DNA from: Nitriliruptor sp040882055
Lineage (GTDB): Bacteria > Actinomycetota > Nitriliruptoria > Nitriliruptorales > Nitriliruptoraceae
Length of the DNA stretch: 30,930 nucleotides
Reading direction: 5' to 3'
NCBI GenBank assembly: GCA_040882055.1
Contig: JBBECA010000037.1
Span: forward strand, 1-30,930
A program made the position numbers and the translations under genes. Under the pieces are notes generated by a model. It was given only the letters and a program-made list of their open reading frames with translations, was not told the DNA's origin and did no database searches. This document shows, in pieces, positions 15,810-24,396 of this stretch. How positions within the stretch are numbered: the first letter of the stretch is position 1; each line of letters opens with the position of its first letter.

Positions 15810-15827
15810 GTTGACGGTGACGTCAAC
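15810..15827. promoter_or_regulatory. Candidate TetR operator palindrome
   Basis: GTTGACGgtgaCGTCAAC is a perfect 7-bp inverted repeat with a 4-bp spacer, about 105 bases upstream of the TetR start and 60 bases upstream of the divergent zinc-ribbon gene. It contains TTGACG, a -35-like element, on both strands, so a bound dimer could block both directions. No strong -10 is visible at 17 bases on either side. Operator assignment is inference from symmetry, spacing and position. Confidence 0.6.
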
Positions 15828-15887
15828 TTCGGGCAACCTCGACGTCGCGGCTCGGATCGACCGGGTGCGCGGCCGAGGAGCCCTACC

Positions 15888-16151
15888 GTGGCCTACACCT
15901 GTGACCGCTGTGAGACGACCGCCACCGGGAGCCGGGTCGTGTTCACGACCGAGGCGACCGACGCGAGCGGGGTGGACGTCACCGTCGAGAAGCGCTGGGT
16001 GACCTGCCCCTCGTGCGCCGACGAGGTCTTCTCCCGGCTGTCGATGCCGTCACCGTTCGCCTCGGGCGACGGTCGCACGGTGGCCTTCCCCGACGACGAC
16101 GGCCTCGTCGCGGCGCACGCCGGTGGGTTCGCGGGCACCTTCGCTCGCTGA
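15888..16151 (+). CDS. Small zinc-ribbon-like protein of unknown function
   Basis: An 87-aa protein with two CXXC pairs, C5-D-R-C8 and C40-P-S-C43, about 31 residues apart, as in zinc ribbons. The intervening segment is beta-like (RVVFTTEATDASGVDVTVEKRW) and the C-terminal half is low-complexity and acidic, then Ala/Gly-rich. No signal peptide or membrane segment. The GTG start at 15888 has GAGGAG about 7 bases upstream. It is divergent from the TetR gene and may be its target. Zinc binding is predicted from the cysteines; no specific family is recognised. Confidence 0.75.
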   Translation: MAYTCDRCETTATGSRVVFTTEATDASGVDVTVEKRWVTCPSCADEVFSRLSMPSPFASGDGRTVAFPDDDGLVAAHAGGFAGTFAR

Positions 16152-16272
16152 GCGGCTCCCACCGAGCGCCACCGATCGGCCCGGCCGGCGAGCAGCACCC
16201 GTCGGTCCCGTTACCATCCCCGCGCCCCCACTCGAGGGGCCGCGGACCCCGTCCGCGCAGGGGAGCGCCGGC

Positions 16273-17286
16273 GTGGTCACGCACGGCTCGACGGGAGCCC
16301 GGGCACCGGTGAGCACCACACGAGGACGTACGCGACCACGACCCGACCTCGAGTCGGTCCGCGGGACCCTCGCGCGCATCGAGGCCAACGTCCGCTCGGT
16401 CATCGAGGGCAAGCCCGAGGTGGTGCGGCTGGCGGTCATCGCCCTGCTCGCCGAGGGCCACCTGCTGGTCGAGGACGTGCCGGGCGTCGGCAAGACGATG
16501 CTCGCCAAGGCGCTCGCGCGCTCGATCGACTGCAGCGTGGCGCGGGTCCAGTTCACCCCCGACCTGCTGCCCTCGGACGTGACCGGTGTGACGGTGTACT
16601 CCCCCGACACGGGGCAGTTCGAGTTCCGTCCCGGTCCGGTGTTCGCCAACCTCGTGCTCGGGGACGAGATCAACCGCGCGGGCCCGAAGACCCAGTCGGC
16701 TCTCCTCGAGTGCATGGAGGAGCGCACCGTCACGATCGACGGGACGACCTACGAGCTCGCGGCGCCGTTCATGGTCATCGCGACCCAGAACCCCATCGAA
16801 CTCGAGGGCACCTACCCGCTACCCGAGGCCCAACGCGACCGGTTCCTCATGCGTGTGTCCATCGGGTACCCGGGCGCCGAGGACGAGCTCGCCATCCTGC
16901 GCACCCACGGGCACGGGGACCGTCTCGCCGACCTCGTCCCCGTCGCCGACGCCACCGAGGTCGCCGCCGCCATCGAGGCGATCCGCGACGTGCACGTGGC
17001 CGAACCGCTCGAGCGCTACCTCGTGGCGCTGTGCCGCGCCACCCGTACCCACCCGGAGGTCGAGCTCGGCGCGTCACCGCGCGCATCGCTCGCGCTCCTG
17101 CGAGCGACGCGGGCTGCCGCCGCGGTCGCGGGCCGCGACTACGCGATCCCCGACGACGTCAAGGCACTGGCGCCCCACCTGCTCCCCCACCGCCTCATCC
17201 TGCGTCCCGAGGCGCAGCTGGCCGGACACGATCCGGTGGACGTCATCCTCGACGTGGTCGACGGCGTGCCGGCCCCGACCGAGTAG
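16273..17286 (+). CDS. MoxR-family AAA+ ATPase
   Basis: Cytoplasmic AAA+ chaperone-like ATPase of the MoxR group, thought to act on partner proteins encoded beside it. From GTG at 16273 (GGGAG seven bases upstream) the product is 337 aa: a short disordered N-terminus, then LARIEANVRSVIEGKPEVV, Walker A EDVPGVGKT (67-75), LPSDVTG (99-105), Walker B LVLGDEIN (127-134), sensor ATQNPIELEGTYPLPEAQRDRF, and the C-terminal lid with GASPRASLALLRA. It is followed 10 bases later by the DUF58 gene and then a membrane transglutaminase, the standard three-gene MoxR module. The substrate is unknown. Confidence 0.94.
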   Translation: MVTHGSTGARAPVSTTRGRTRPRPDLESVRGTLARIEANVRSVIEGKPEVVRLAVIALLAEGHLLVEDVPGVGKTMLAKALARSIDCSVARVQFTPDLLPSDVTGVTVYSPDTGQFEFRPGPVFANLVLGDEINRAGPKTQSALLECMEERTVTIDGTTYELAAPFMVIATQNPIELEGTYPLPEAQRDRFLMRVSIGYPGAEDELAILRTHGHGDRLADLVPVADATEVAAAIEAIRDVHVAEPLERYLVALCRATRTHPEVELGASPRASLALLRATRAAAAVAGRDYAIPDDVKALAPHLLPHRLILRPEAQLAGHDPVDVILDVVDGVPAPTE

Positions 17287-17296
17287 GAGCCCCACG

Positions 17297-18544
17297 GTGC
17301 TGACCGAGCGTGGGTCCGGGTTGGTCGGTGCCGCCGGCCTGCTCTACGTCGCGTCCCGCGCCTTCGGGGTCGCCGAGCTCCAGCTCGCCGCGGTGGCCGT
17401 GGTGGGTCTGCTGGTCGCCGCAGCGGTCTTCGTCTGGTCGACCTCGGCCTCGCTGACCGCGACCCGGCTGGTGCGGCCCGGGCGCATCCACTTCGACGCG
17501 GAAGCGGACTGCGAGGTGACGGTCCGCAACACCGGCCGCCTGCCCACCGCGACGCTCGAGCTCCGCGACGAGCTCCCGGTGTCGCTCGGCGGCGGTGGGT
17601 CGGTGACGGTGCCGCCGCTCGCCCCTGGGGCGCGGACGACGCTGACCACCCGGCTCCGAGGCCACCAGCGCGGACGGTTCGACCTCGGACCGCTCCAGGT
17701 GCGCTTCCGCGACCCCTTCGGTCTCGTGTCCCGCTCGCGGAGCCTGCCGGGGACCGCCGAGCTCGTGGTCTACCCCCCGGTCTGGGCGCTCCCGAGCGGC
17801 CTCGCGCTCGGCGGTGCGAGCTCCGCCGGCGGCGAGGGCAGCTCCCGTCCGCTCGCCTCGGGCGAGGATCGCTCGACGGTCCGCGAGTACGTCCAGGGGG
17901 ACGATCTCCGGGCCGTGCACTGGGCCTCGACGGCGCACCGCGGCAAGCTCATGGTGCGACAGGCCGAAGCACCGCAGGACCCCCGGGCCGTGATCCTGCT
18001 CGACATCCGCGCCGAGCGTCACCACGGTCACGGCCCCTCCGCCTCGATCGAGACCGCTGTCGCCGCGGCGGCGTCCGCCACCTTCCATCTCGCTGACCGC
18101 GGTCGGGGCGTCGTGCTCGTCGACGGTCCCCTCGGCACCGCGACACGGGCCCGTCCGGCCGAGGCGTGGCTCGGGCACCTCGCCGTCATCGAGCCGCGTT
18201 CGGTCGATCTGCCGGCGACCCTCCAACAGCTCGGCCAAGGGGCGGTGGGTGACGGCGCGCTCGTGGCGGTGGTCACCGTCCCCGACCCGGACGAGCTCCG
18301 CGCGCTGGTCCGCGCCGGCCGGGGGTTCACCTCGCGGGCCGCCCTGCTGGTCGACGCCGATCGGCACAGCGGCCGCGGCGTCCGGCGCGACGTGGACACC
18401 GGGGCGACCGCGGATCGCTTGCGCGCCGCGGGGTGGCGGGTCGCGGTGCTCGCACCCGGCGATCGTCTCGACCACCGGTGGCGCGAGCTGGTGGTCGCTC
18501 GCCCCGTCGCCACCGCGACATCGGGCTCGGCAGGTGCCCGGTGA
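17297..18544 (+). CDS. DUF58 domain membrane protein
   Basis: Protein of the DUF58 family, which has a vWA-like fold and is nearly always encoded with MoxR ATPases. From GTG at 17297 (AGGAG seven bases upstream) it is 415 aa. Two hydrophobic segments (about 8-20 and 29-48) anchor it, followed by a beta-rich region (about 70-160) and the family signature REYVQGDDLRAVHW / STAHRGKLMVRQ (196-222), then a vWA-like domain beginning AVILLDIRAE. Its stop overlaps the transglutaminase start (GTGA). It probably assembles with MoxR and the membrane transglutaminase. Confidence 0.92.
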   Translation: MLTERGSGLVGAAGLLYVASRAFGVAELQLAAVAVVGLLVAAAVFVWSTSASLTATRLVRPGRIHFDAEADCEVTVRNTGRLPTATLELRDELPVSLGGGGSVTVPPLAPGARTTLTTRLRGHQRGRFDLGPLQVRFRDPFGLVSRSRSLPGTAELVVYPPVWALPSGLALGGASSAGGEGSSRPLASGEDRSTVREYVQGDDLRAVHWASTAHRGKLMVRQAEAPQDPRAVILLDIRAERHHGHGPSASIETAVAAAASATFHLADRGRGVVLVDGPLGTATRARPAEAWLGHLAVIEPRSVDLPATLQQLGQGAVGDGALVAVVTVPDPDELRALVRAGRGFTSRAALLVDADRHSGRGVRRDVDTGATADRLRAAGWRVAVLAPGDRLDHRWRELVVARPVATATSGSAGAR

Positions 18545-20850
18545 TCCGCGACACCGTCCTGGCCGTCTCGCTGGCCCTGGTGCTGTTCACCACGACCCCG
18601 GCGTTCTCGCGCGTCCTGGCCGACGACGCGTGGCGCGGCCGGTACCTCGCGGCCGGCGCGCTCGCGCTGGTGACCGCGTGGGCGGTGCGCCGGGTCCGCG
18701 GCGGACCGTTGGTCGCCTTCGCGTGCTCGGTCCTGGGTTTCGCCCTGTTCACCTACATCAGCGCGCTCCCGGCCGTCGGCCTGCTGCCGGACTGGTCCTC
18801 GCTGGCCGAGTTCCGGGCGCTGCTCGAGACCGCGGCGGAGGGGTTGCGCGACGAGGTCGCCCCGGTCGTCTCGACCCCCGCGTTCACGGTCGCGATCGCC
18901 AGCGGCGCGTGGATCGCCAGCTACCTCGCCCACGAGCTGACCGTCAGGTTCCGGCGCGCCGGTGCCGGCCTCGTCCCGCTGCTCGTGCTGTGGGCGCTCC
19001 CGCTCACGGTGCCCATGGACGACGGGGGCAGCGCCGTGCTCCGCGCCCTGCCCTTCCTCGCCGCTGCCGGTCTGCTCCTGCTGCTCGGTACCGACCACGG
19101 CACCGACGACGACGTTCCACGCGCCACCGTGTCCGGGCTGACCGTCGGAGCGGGGGCACTGACCTTGGCGGTCGTCGCTCCGCTGCTGCTGCCCGGCTAC
19201 GGCGCCGCCGCCTGGGTCGACCTGAGCGGTGGCGAGTCGCCCCGGGGGTACCAACCGATCGTGGACGTCACCGAACGGCTCCAGCTCCCCGACGAGCGGG
19301 ACGTGCTCCGGATCCGGGCCAGCGAGCGCAGCTACCTGCGGCTGGCGGGGCTCGACAGCTTCGACGGTGGCACCTGGCGTCTCGGCCCCGCGGGGTCGGG
19401 CAGCTTCCAGCCGTCCGAGTCGTCGCTCCACCGGGCGAACGGGCCCCTCCCACCCGAGGAACCGGCACGATCGACCTCGACGACCCGGGTGGAGGTCGAG
19501 GTGCTCGACCTCGCCAACATCTACGTGCCGGCCCCCTACCAACCGGTGGCGGTCAGCGGCGCGCTCGCCGACGAGATGGTGTGGTCCACCGAGGGCGGGT
19601 TCCTGGCGACCTGGAGCGTCGGCGAGGGTGACGGCCTGTCCGGCGAGCCACGGGTCGGGGTCGACGAGGGCGCCAGCTACGCCATCGATGCCGAGCGACC
19701 GGTGCCCGCCATCGAGGATCTTCGGTCCGTGGCCGTCGACGAGGCCACCCGCGCGCGCTGGACCGCGCTGCCCCGCGACTACCCGGAGCTCGGTGCCGCG
19801 GCCACCACGATCTTCGAGGCGGCAGGTGCGACCACCGACGTCGACCGCGCGCTCGCGCTGCAGGACTGGTTCACGCAGGACGACCGCTTCACCTACGACC
19901 TCGACGTCCCGGCCCTGCGGGACGACGGCGCGCTCGAACGCTTCGTCCTCGAGGACCGGGTCGGCTACTGCGAGTACTTCGCCACCGCGATGGCCGTCAT
20001 GCTGCGCGAGGCCGGCATCCCGGCGCGTGTCGCGGTCGGCTTCCTCCCGGGCAACGTCACCCGGCGCGCCGATCCCGAGGCAGGCCAGCCGCTCACCGAG
20101 TACACCGTGTCGACCTCGGACGCCCACGCCTGGGTTGAGGTGCTGTTCCCCGGCTACGGCTGGATCACCTTCGAGCCGACTCCGCGCTCGGACCTCAGCC
20201 AGATCGTGCCGACCGCCGAGGACCTCGCCCCGGTCGAGAACCTGCGTGAGCGACGTGCGCGGGAGCGCGAGGCGGAGGAGGTCGACGAGCCCGAGACTCC
20301 GTCGGTCACCGATCCCGTCCCCCCGCCCGATGCCGCCGAGCAAGCGCCACCCGAGGCCACCGACGGCGCCGGCACCGACGGGGACGACGAGAGCGGCGCG
20401 CTCTGGCCCTGGCTGGTGCTCGCCGGGGTGCTCGTCGGCGTGGGTGCCGTCGTCGCGTCGCGCCGGCGCAACGATCACACGTACGCCCAGCCCGTCGATC
20501 GCGTGCTGGCTGCCCAGCGCTCCCTGCTGGCGACGGGCCGCCGGTTCGGTGTCGGGCGCGATCCGCAGGAGACGACCCCCGAGGTGCTGCGACGCTGGGA
20601 GGACGAGGGGCGCGTCACCGCCGGCGGCGACCGGTTCGCGGCGCTCGCGCAGGCCGCCGCGTTCGGGGGCGACATCGATGCCGCGCTGGCGACCGAAGCC
20701 GAGGCCCTGGTCGACGAGCTGGAGGACGAGCTCCGGGCCTCGGTCTCGACACGCGACCGAGCGCTCTCACCCGTGCGGGTGCCGGTCGAGTCCGCGGTGA
20801 CCGGCGTGCGACGCGCCGGAGCGGCGATCGTGACGCGGGTGCGCCGATAG
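18541..20850 (+). CDS. Membrane transglutaminase-like protein (TgpA type)
   Basis: A 769-aa membrane protein. The first 220 residues contain several transmembrane helices, followed by an extracellular transglutaminase-like domain, a Pro/Glu/Asp-rich linker (about 575-615), another helix (about 622-640) and a cytoplasmic tail with DUF4129-like character. Catalytic cysteine C477 is in GYCEYFATAMAVMLREAGIP and histidine H529 in SDAHAWVEV. The third triad position is FEPTP, with Glu (E545) where many members have Asp. Start GTG overlaps the DUF58 stop. With MoxR and DUF58 it forms an operon; a role in envelope protein processing or cross-linking is inferred from the family. Confidence 0.92.
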   Translation: MIRDTVLAVSLALVLFTTTPAFSRVLADDAWRGRYLAAGALALVTAWAVRRVRGGPLVAFACSVLGFALFTYISALPAVGLLPDWSSLAEFRALLETAAEGLRDEVAPVVSTPAFTVAIASGAWIASYLAHELTVRFRRAGAGLVPLLVLWALPLTVPMDDGGSAVLRALPFLAAAGLLLLLGTDHGTDDDVPRATVSGLTVGAGALTLAVVAPLLLPGYGAAAWVDLSGGESPRGYQPIVDVTERLQLPDERDVLRIRASERSYLRLAGLDSFDGGTWRLGPAGSGSFQPSESSLHRANGPLPPEEPARSTSTTRVEVEVLDLANIYVPAPYQPVAVSGALADEMVWSTEGGFLATWSVGEGDGLSGEPRVGVDEGASYAIDAERPVPAIEDLRSVAVDEATRARWTALPRDYPELGAAATTIFEAAGATTDVDRALALQDWFTQDDRFTYDLDVPALRDDGALERFVLEDRVGYCEYFATAMAVMLREAGIPARVAVGFLPGNVTRRADPEAGQPLTEYTVSTSDAHAWVEVLFPGYGWITFEPTPRSDLSQIVPTAEDLAPVENLRERRAREREAEEVDEPETPSVTDPVPPPDAAEQAPPEATDGAGTDGDDESGALWPWLVLAGVLVGVGAVVASRRRNDHTYAQPVDRVLAAQRSLLATGRRFGVGRDPQETTPEVLRRWEDEGRVTAGGDRFAALAQAAAFGGDIDAALATEAEALVDELEDELRASVSTRDRALSPVRVPVESAVTGVRRAGAAIVTRVRR

Positions 20851-20863
20851 CGGACCGGCTAGC

Positions 20864-21181
20864 TCAGAGCGCGTCGTCCGGGGATGGCGCGCGCGTCGGC
20901 GACGGTGTCCGCTGATCGCGGATGGCCGTCCCACCGAGCACGATGGCGGTCAGCACGAGGACCATGCCGACGCCGGCGATGGCCACCGAGCGAACGAGGG
21001 CCAAGATGCAGATGAGGCCGACGATGCCGAGGCCGACGGCGAGCCGGAGCCGGAGCGAGCGTGACCAGGCGCGGGGCGAGGACACGGAGCGGCGCGATCG
21101 GGCGACGAAGCGCGGGTCATCCTCGGCGAGCTGACGCTCGATCTGGGCGAGGATGCGCTCCTCGTGCTCCGACAGCGGCAT
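20864..21181 (-). CDS. DUF3040 membrane protein
   Basis: A 105-aa protein matching the actinobacterial DUF3040 family: the N-terminus MPLSEHEERILAQIERQLAEDDP is diagnostic, followed by a basic stretch and two transmembrane helices (about 44-63 and 67-85), with a Pro/Ser-rich tail. Function is unknown. It starts with ATG, one of few in this window, and converges on the transglutaminase gene with only 13 bases between stops. Members of this family are often found near mraZ, as here. Confidence 0.9.
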   Translation of the reverse strand: MPLSEHEERILAQIERQLAEDDPRFVARSRRSVSSPRAWSRSLRLRLAVGLGIVGLICILALVRSVAIAGVGMVLVLTAIVLGGTAIRDQRTPSPTRAPSPDDAL

Positions 21182-21374
21182 CGGCGATCCTCTGGGCGGC
21201 GTCGGGCGAGCGTACCGACGCCCCCGAGGCACCGCACGCGGTCGGATGGCGGAGGCCGCTCGTCGAGGTGGCACGAGCGAGGCGCGCATCCCCCGGCTGG
21301 GGCTCGGCGACGCGGCGCCGCACGAGGGCCAGCCGGATCCGGCCAGGCCCGGTAGCCGTGCGGGCCTCCTGCGG

Positions 21375-22166
21375 TCAGGCGCCCGTGAAGCGTGGGTCAC
21401 GACGCTCGAGCGATGCGGACACCGCCTCGGCGAAATCCGGGCCGGACAGGCAGGCCAGCTGGGTGCGCGCCTCCGCGGCCAGCGCGTCGTCACGCTCCCG
21501 GTCGAGGTTCTCGCGGAACAGACGTGGCGCGCGCCGGACCGATCCCGGGCCCGCCGCGAGGGCGGCCGTCCGCTCGTGAGCCTCCCCCACCGGGTCGGCG
21601 CCGCGTAGCTGCCACTCCGCGAGCCCGATGGCCAGGGCCTCCTCCGCCCCGACCCGTCGCGCGGTGACCGTCAGCTCGGTCGCGCGTCCGAGCCCGACGA
21701 GCCGCGGCAGTCGCCACGACCCACCGAGGTCCGGGACCAGGCCCCACCTGGCCTCGAGGACCGACAGCTGCGCGTCAGAGGCCACAGCTCGCAGGTGGCA
21801 GGCCGCGGCGAGCTGGATACCACCACCGAAGCAGTAGCCCTCGATGCAGGCGACCGTCGGCTTGTCGAGGTCCTCGTAGGCGGTGAAGGCGCGCTGGAGC
21901 CGAGCGATGAACCCCTCACCGGTCAGCGCCTCGGCGCCGTCACCGGAGGCTTGCGCGGAGAACACGCTGACGTCGAGCCCCGAGCTGAACACGCCGTCAC
22001 GGCCGCGGACGAGCACCGCACCGACCCCATCGTCGGCAGCGGCTTCGGCAGCACGCTCGGTCAACTGGTCGAACACCTCGAGGCTCATCGCGTTCCTGAC
22101 CTCGGGACGTTCGATGGTCACGTGCGCGACCTTGTCGACCACCTCGTAGCTCACCACGTCCGTCAC
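21375..22166 (-). CDS. Enoyl-CoA hydratase/isomerase (crotonase family)
   Basis: Cytosolic crotonase-fold enzyme, probably a 2-enoyl-CoA hydratase. The 263-aa product starts at GTG 22166 (GAGG at usable spacing); GTG at 22175 is in frame but too close to the GAGGAG. The oxyanion-hole segments GRDGVFSSGLDVS and GYCFGGGIQLAAACHLR are present. The two catalytic glutamates of true hydratases appear kept, in LEARWGLVPDLGG and in GRATELTVT, as is the DLGGSWRLPRLVG loop. It stands alone (193 bases before DUF3040, divergent from the kinase), so the exact substrate is unknown. Confidence 0.9.
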   Translation of the reverse strand: MTDVVSYEVVDKVAHVTIERPEVRNAMSLEVFDQLTERAAEAAADDGVGAVLVRGRDGVFSSGLDVSVFSAQASGDGAEALTGEGFIARLQRAFTAYEDLDKPTVACIEGYCFGGGIQLAAACHLRAVASDAQLSVLEARWGLVPDLGGSWRLPRLVGLGRATELTVTARRVGAEEALAIGLAEWQLRGADPVGEAHERTAALAAGPGSVRRAPRLFRENLDRERDDALAAEARTQLACLSGPDFAEAVSASLERRDPRFTGA

Positions 22167-22281
22167 GCTGCGCACCTCTCCTCGTCGTCCGCGACGACCG
22201 TCGCGGTGTCCGTGGCGCGAGCCTAGGCCCGACCGTGCCGCTTCCCCGGCCCCGTGTCGCCCCAGCTCGCTATCGTCACGT

Positions 22282-22316
22282 CCGTCAGCGGGTGAGGGGT
22301 GTCACCCGCCGGACGG
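22282..22316 (+). other. Strong hairpin in the leader of the histidine kinase gene
   Basis: GCGGGTGA (22288-22295) pairs perfectly with TCACCCGC (22302-22309) around a GGGGTG loop, and the flanking CCGTC (22282-22286) pairs with GACGG (22312-22316). A TATCGT box lies at 22271-22276, but I find no matching -35. The hairpin is 56 bases before the kinase start and could be a leader structure or an operator. Confidence 0.5.
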
Positions 22317-22371
22317 GGCTGACGCCGGGGCACGGCGTCCGACGGGGTCGACCGGGATCGAGGGGCCAACC

Positions 22372-23928
22372 GTGGCACGGGACGTGACGTTGAGCAGCGA
22401 GCCGCACTACCGCGGTCCCGACCGCCGGACGGCGGTCGAGGTACCGCACGCGGCTCGGGTCAGCGCCGTGGGCGTCGGCGCCGTGGCGGTCACCGGCGCG
22501 TTGGTGCTCACCGCCCTCGTCCGCAGCGACCGGTCGCTCGCTTTGGGGTCGTTCGCTGCCGTGCCCCCGGAGGTCGCGCACGCCGGCGGGTTCGCCCTCG
22601 CGGTCGTGCTGGTGGTCACCAGCGTCGTACACGTCCGCGCCACGGGGCGGGCCGTCGCCCGCGGCATCGGGGTCGCGGCCGCCGCTATCGCCCTGGCCAC
22701 GCTCGTCGACCTCGCCCATGCCGTCGGAGCGGGGCCCGTGGTCCTGCGCACGGCCGCGCTCGTGGCGGCGGCCGGCATCACGGTGTCCGCGGTACGAGGT
22801 CCCGACGTCGAGGGCCCACGCCGGCTCATCCTGCAGACGATCGTGGCGGCGTGCGCGGTGGTGGCTGCGACAACCGCTGCCGCGGTGCTACCGGTGACGG
22901 CGGCGCAGCTCCGGATCCCCGCGATGCTCGCGGTCAGCGTGGCCTGGGTCGTCGCTGGCGCCGTGATCGCCACCGTCGGCCGCGCGCGCGACGTCGTGGT
23001 CACGTGGTCGGCCGGGATCCCGCTCACGATCGTGGTCGCCGAACTGGTGGCACCGGCCGGGATGCCACCGACGCCGGCGTCGGCCGCCACCGCCGCGTCG
23101 CTGCGCGCCGGGGGGCTCTTCGCCGCGGCCGTCGGCGTGTGCGTGGCGATCGCCGTCCACGTCACCGGCCATCGAGGCGAGCTGCTCCAGCACCGGGCCG
23201 ATACGCGGACGGCCGAGCGGCAGCGTTCCGAACGCCAGCAGGAGGAACGCCACGAGCTCACCAACGTCCTGTTCGTCGTCGATGGTGCCGCGGCGGCGTT
23301 GGCACGGGATCTCGGCCGTCTCCCGCCCGAGCAGGCAGCAGCCCTCGCCGACTCGTTGTGGCGCGGCGTCGGTCGCCTGCGGACGTTGCTGCTCGACGAG
23401 CACGACGGCACCCGCTCTGGCGGCGTCGCCGTCGAGGACGTCACGCTCGCTGACCTCGTCGACGACCGGGCCGCTGCCGCCCGAGCGCGCGGGTTCCCCG
23501 TCACGGTGACCGGCGCCCTCGGCGTGGTGGCCAACACCGACCCGACGGCGTTCAGCCAGGTGCTCGACAACCTGCTGTTGAACGCGGCCCGCCACGCGGG
23601 CGCCGATGAGGACGCCCCCGTCACGATCGCGCTCGGCGTCGAAGACCGCCACGTGACGGTGCGGGTCCAGGACCGTGGGCCGGGGATCCCAGCGCACGAG
23701 CGCGAGCGCGTCTTCGAGCGCGGTGTGCAGCTCGACGCCTCGGCCAGTCAGGGTCAGGGACTCGGGCTGCACATCTGCCGGCGGATGCTCCGCGCGCTCG
23801 ACGGCGAGATCGTCGTCGAGGAGACCCCGGCCCGAGGCGCCTGCTTCCTCGTCACGCTGCCGCTCGGTCGCGGGGTTGCGCCGGACCAGATGCCCTCGAG
23901 CGAGGCGCGCTCGACGCCCGTCGGGTAG
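22372..23928 (+). CDS. Multi-pass membrane sensor histidine kinase
   Basis: Two-component sensor of 518 aa. Residues 1-25 carry an RGPDRR motif common in actinobacterial signalling proteins; residues about 30-265 contain roughly seven to eight hydrophobic helices forming a membrane sensor without a recognisable ligand domain. A short coiled linker (QRSERQQEERHE) leads to the H-box with H294 (HELTN). The ATPase domain has the N-box QVLDNLLLNAARHA (N400/N404), DRGPGIP (434-440) and GQGLGLHICRRM. The GTG start has GAGGGG six bases upstream. Its likely partner is the LuxR-type regulator 470 bases downstream, with a receiver-like gene in between on the other strand. Confidence 0.92.
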   Translation: MARDVTLSSEPHYRGPDRRTAVEVPHAARVSAVGVGAVAVTGALVLTALVRSDRSLALGSFAAVPPEVAHAGGFALAVVLVVTSVVHVRATGRAVARGIGVAAAAIALATLVDLAHAVGAGPVVLRTAALVAAAGITVSAVRGPDVEGPRRLILQTIVAACAVVAATTAAAVLPVTAAQLRIPAMLAVSVAWVVAGAVIATVGRARDVVVTWSAGIPLTIVVAELVAPAGMPPTPASAATAASLRAGGLFAAAVGVCVAIAVHVTGHRGELLQHRADTRTAERQRSERQQEERHELTNVLFVVDGAAAALARDLGRLPPEQAAALADSLWRGVGRLRTLLLDEHDGTRSGGVAVEDVTLADLVDDRAAAARARGFPVTVTGALGVVANTDPTAFSQVLDNLLLNAARHAGADEDAPVTIALGVEDRHVTVRVQDRGPGIPAHERERVFERGVQLDASASQGQGLGLHICRRMLRALDGEIVVEETPARGACFLVTLPLGRGVAPDQMPSSEARSTPVG

Positions 23929-24000
23929 CCACGTTGGCTACGGAGCCGCCGGATGGTCACGTGGGCTCCGGGTCACCGATGGAGAGACGTCGGCGGGTCG

Positions 24001-24375
24001 CTACCCGACCGCTCCCGCGTTCGGTTGGAGTCCGTGGACCGTGCTGATGACCGCGGCGAGGTCGGGCAGCACGGTGACCTGCGCCCCATCACGGATGACG
24101 CCGCCACCGCGGGTCTGCGGGGAGCTGTCGAGCTCGATGACGATGTCAGCCACCAGCTCCGTGTCCGCGGCGACGTCCGCGGTCACGATCGCGACGTCGT
24201 AGCGGTCACAGCCGCCGTCTACGATCAGGGTCACGTCGGTGTGCTCATCGGCGAGCAGGACGCGCAGGCTGTCGGCAAGCAGGGGCGGCGCCGCCGAGAG
24301 GGCGACGCGGAGTCGGGGCGGGAACGCGGCGTTCACGGGGTCATCGAACCACGCGGACGGCGGGTCACACATCAT
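24001..24375 (-). CDS. Degenerate receiver-like protein (no output domain)
   Basis: A 124-aa protein lying antiparallel between the kinase and the response regulator. From about residue 20 it follows a receiver alternation: a first strand RLRVALS, helix PPLLADSLRVLLADE, strand TDVTLIV, strand YDVAIVTADV, strand ADIVIELD, and a final strand/helix AQVTVLPDLAAVISTVHGL. The acidic pair after strand 1 is missing (LSAAP), and the phospho-acceptor position holds Thr (T65) with Asp two residues later. There is no DNA-binding domain. The start is ATG at 24375 or 24372; no ribosome-binding site is evident. Its start lies 21 bases from the divergent regulator's start. A modulatory pseudo-receiver is an inference. 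Confidence 0.66.
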   Translation of the reverse strand: MMCDPPSAWFDDPVNAAFPPRLRVALSAAPPLLADSLRVLLADEHTDVTLIVDGGCDRYDVAIVTADVAADTELVADIVIELDSSPQTRGGGVIRDGAQVTVLPDLAAVISTVHGLQPNAGAVG

Positions 24376-24396
24376 CTAGATGCGGGAGATTCCGGG

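Noticed and set aside
18028..20478. 816-codon minus-strand open frame opposite DUF58 and the transglutaminase
   Set aside because: Composition is repetitive and matches no family, while the plus-strand genes have full catalytic motifs.
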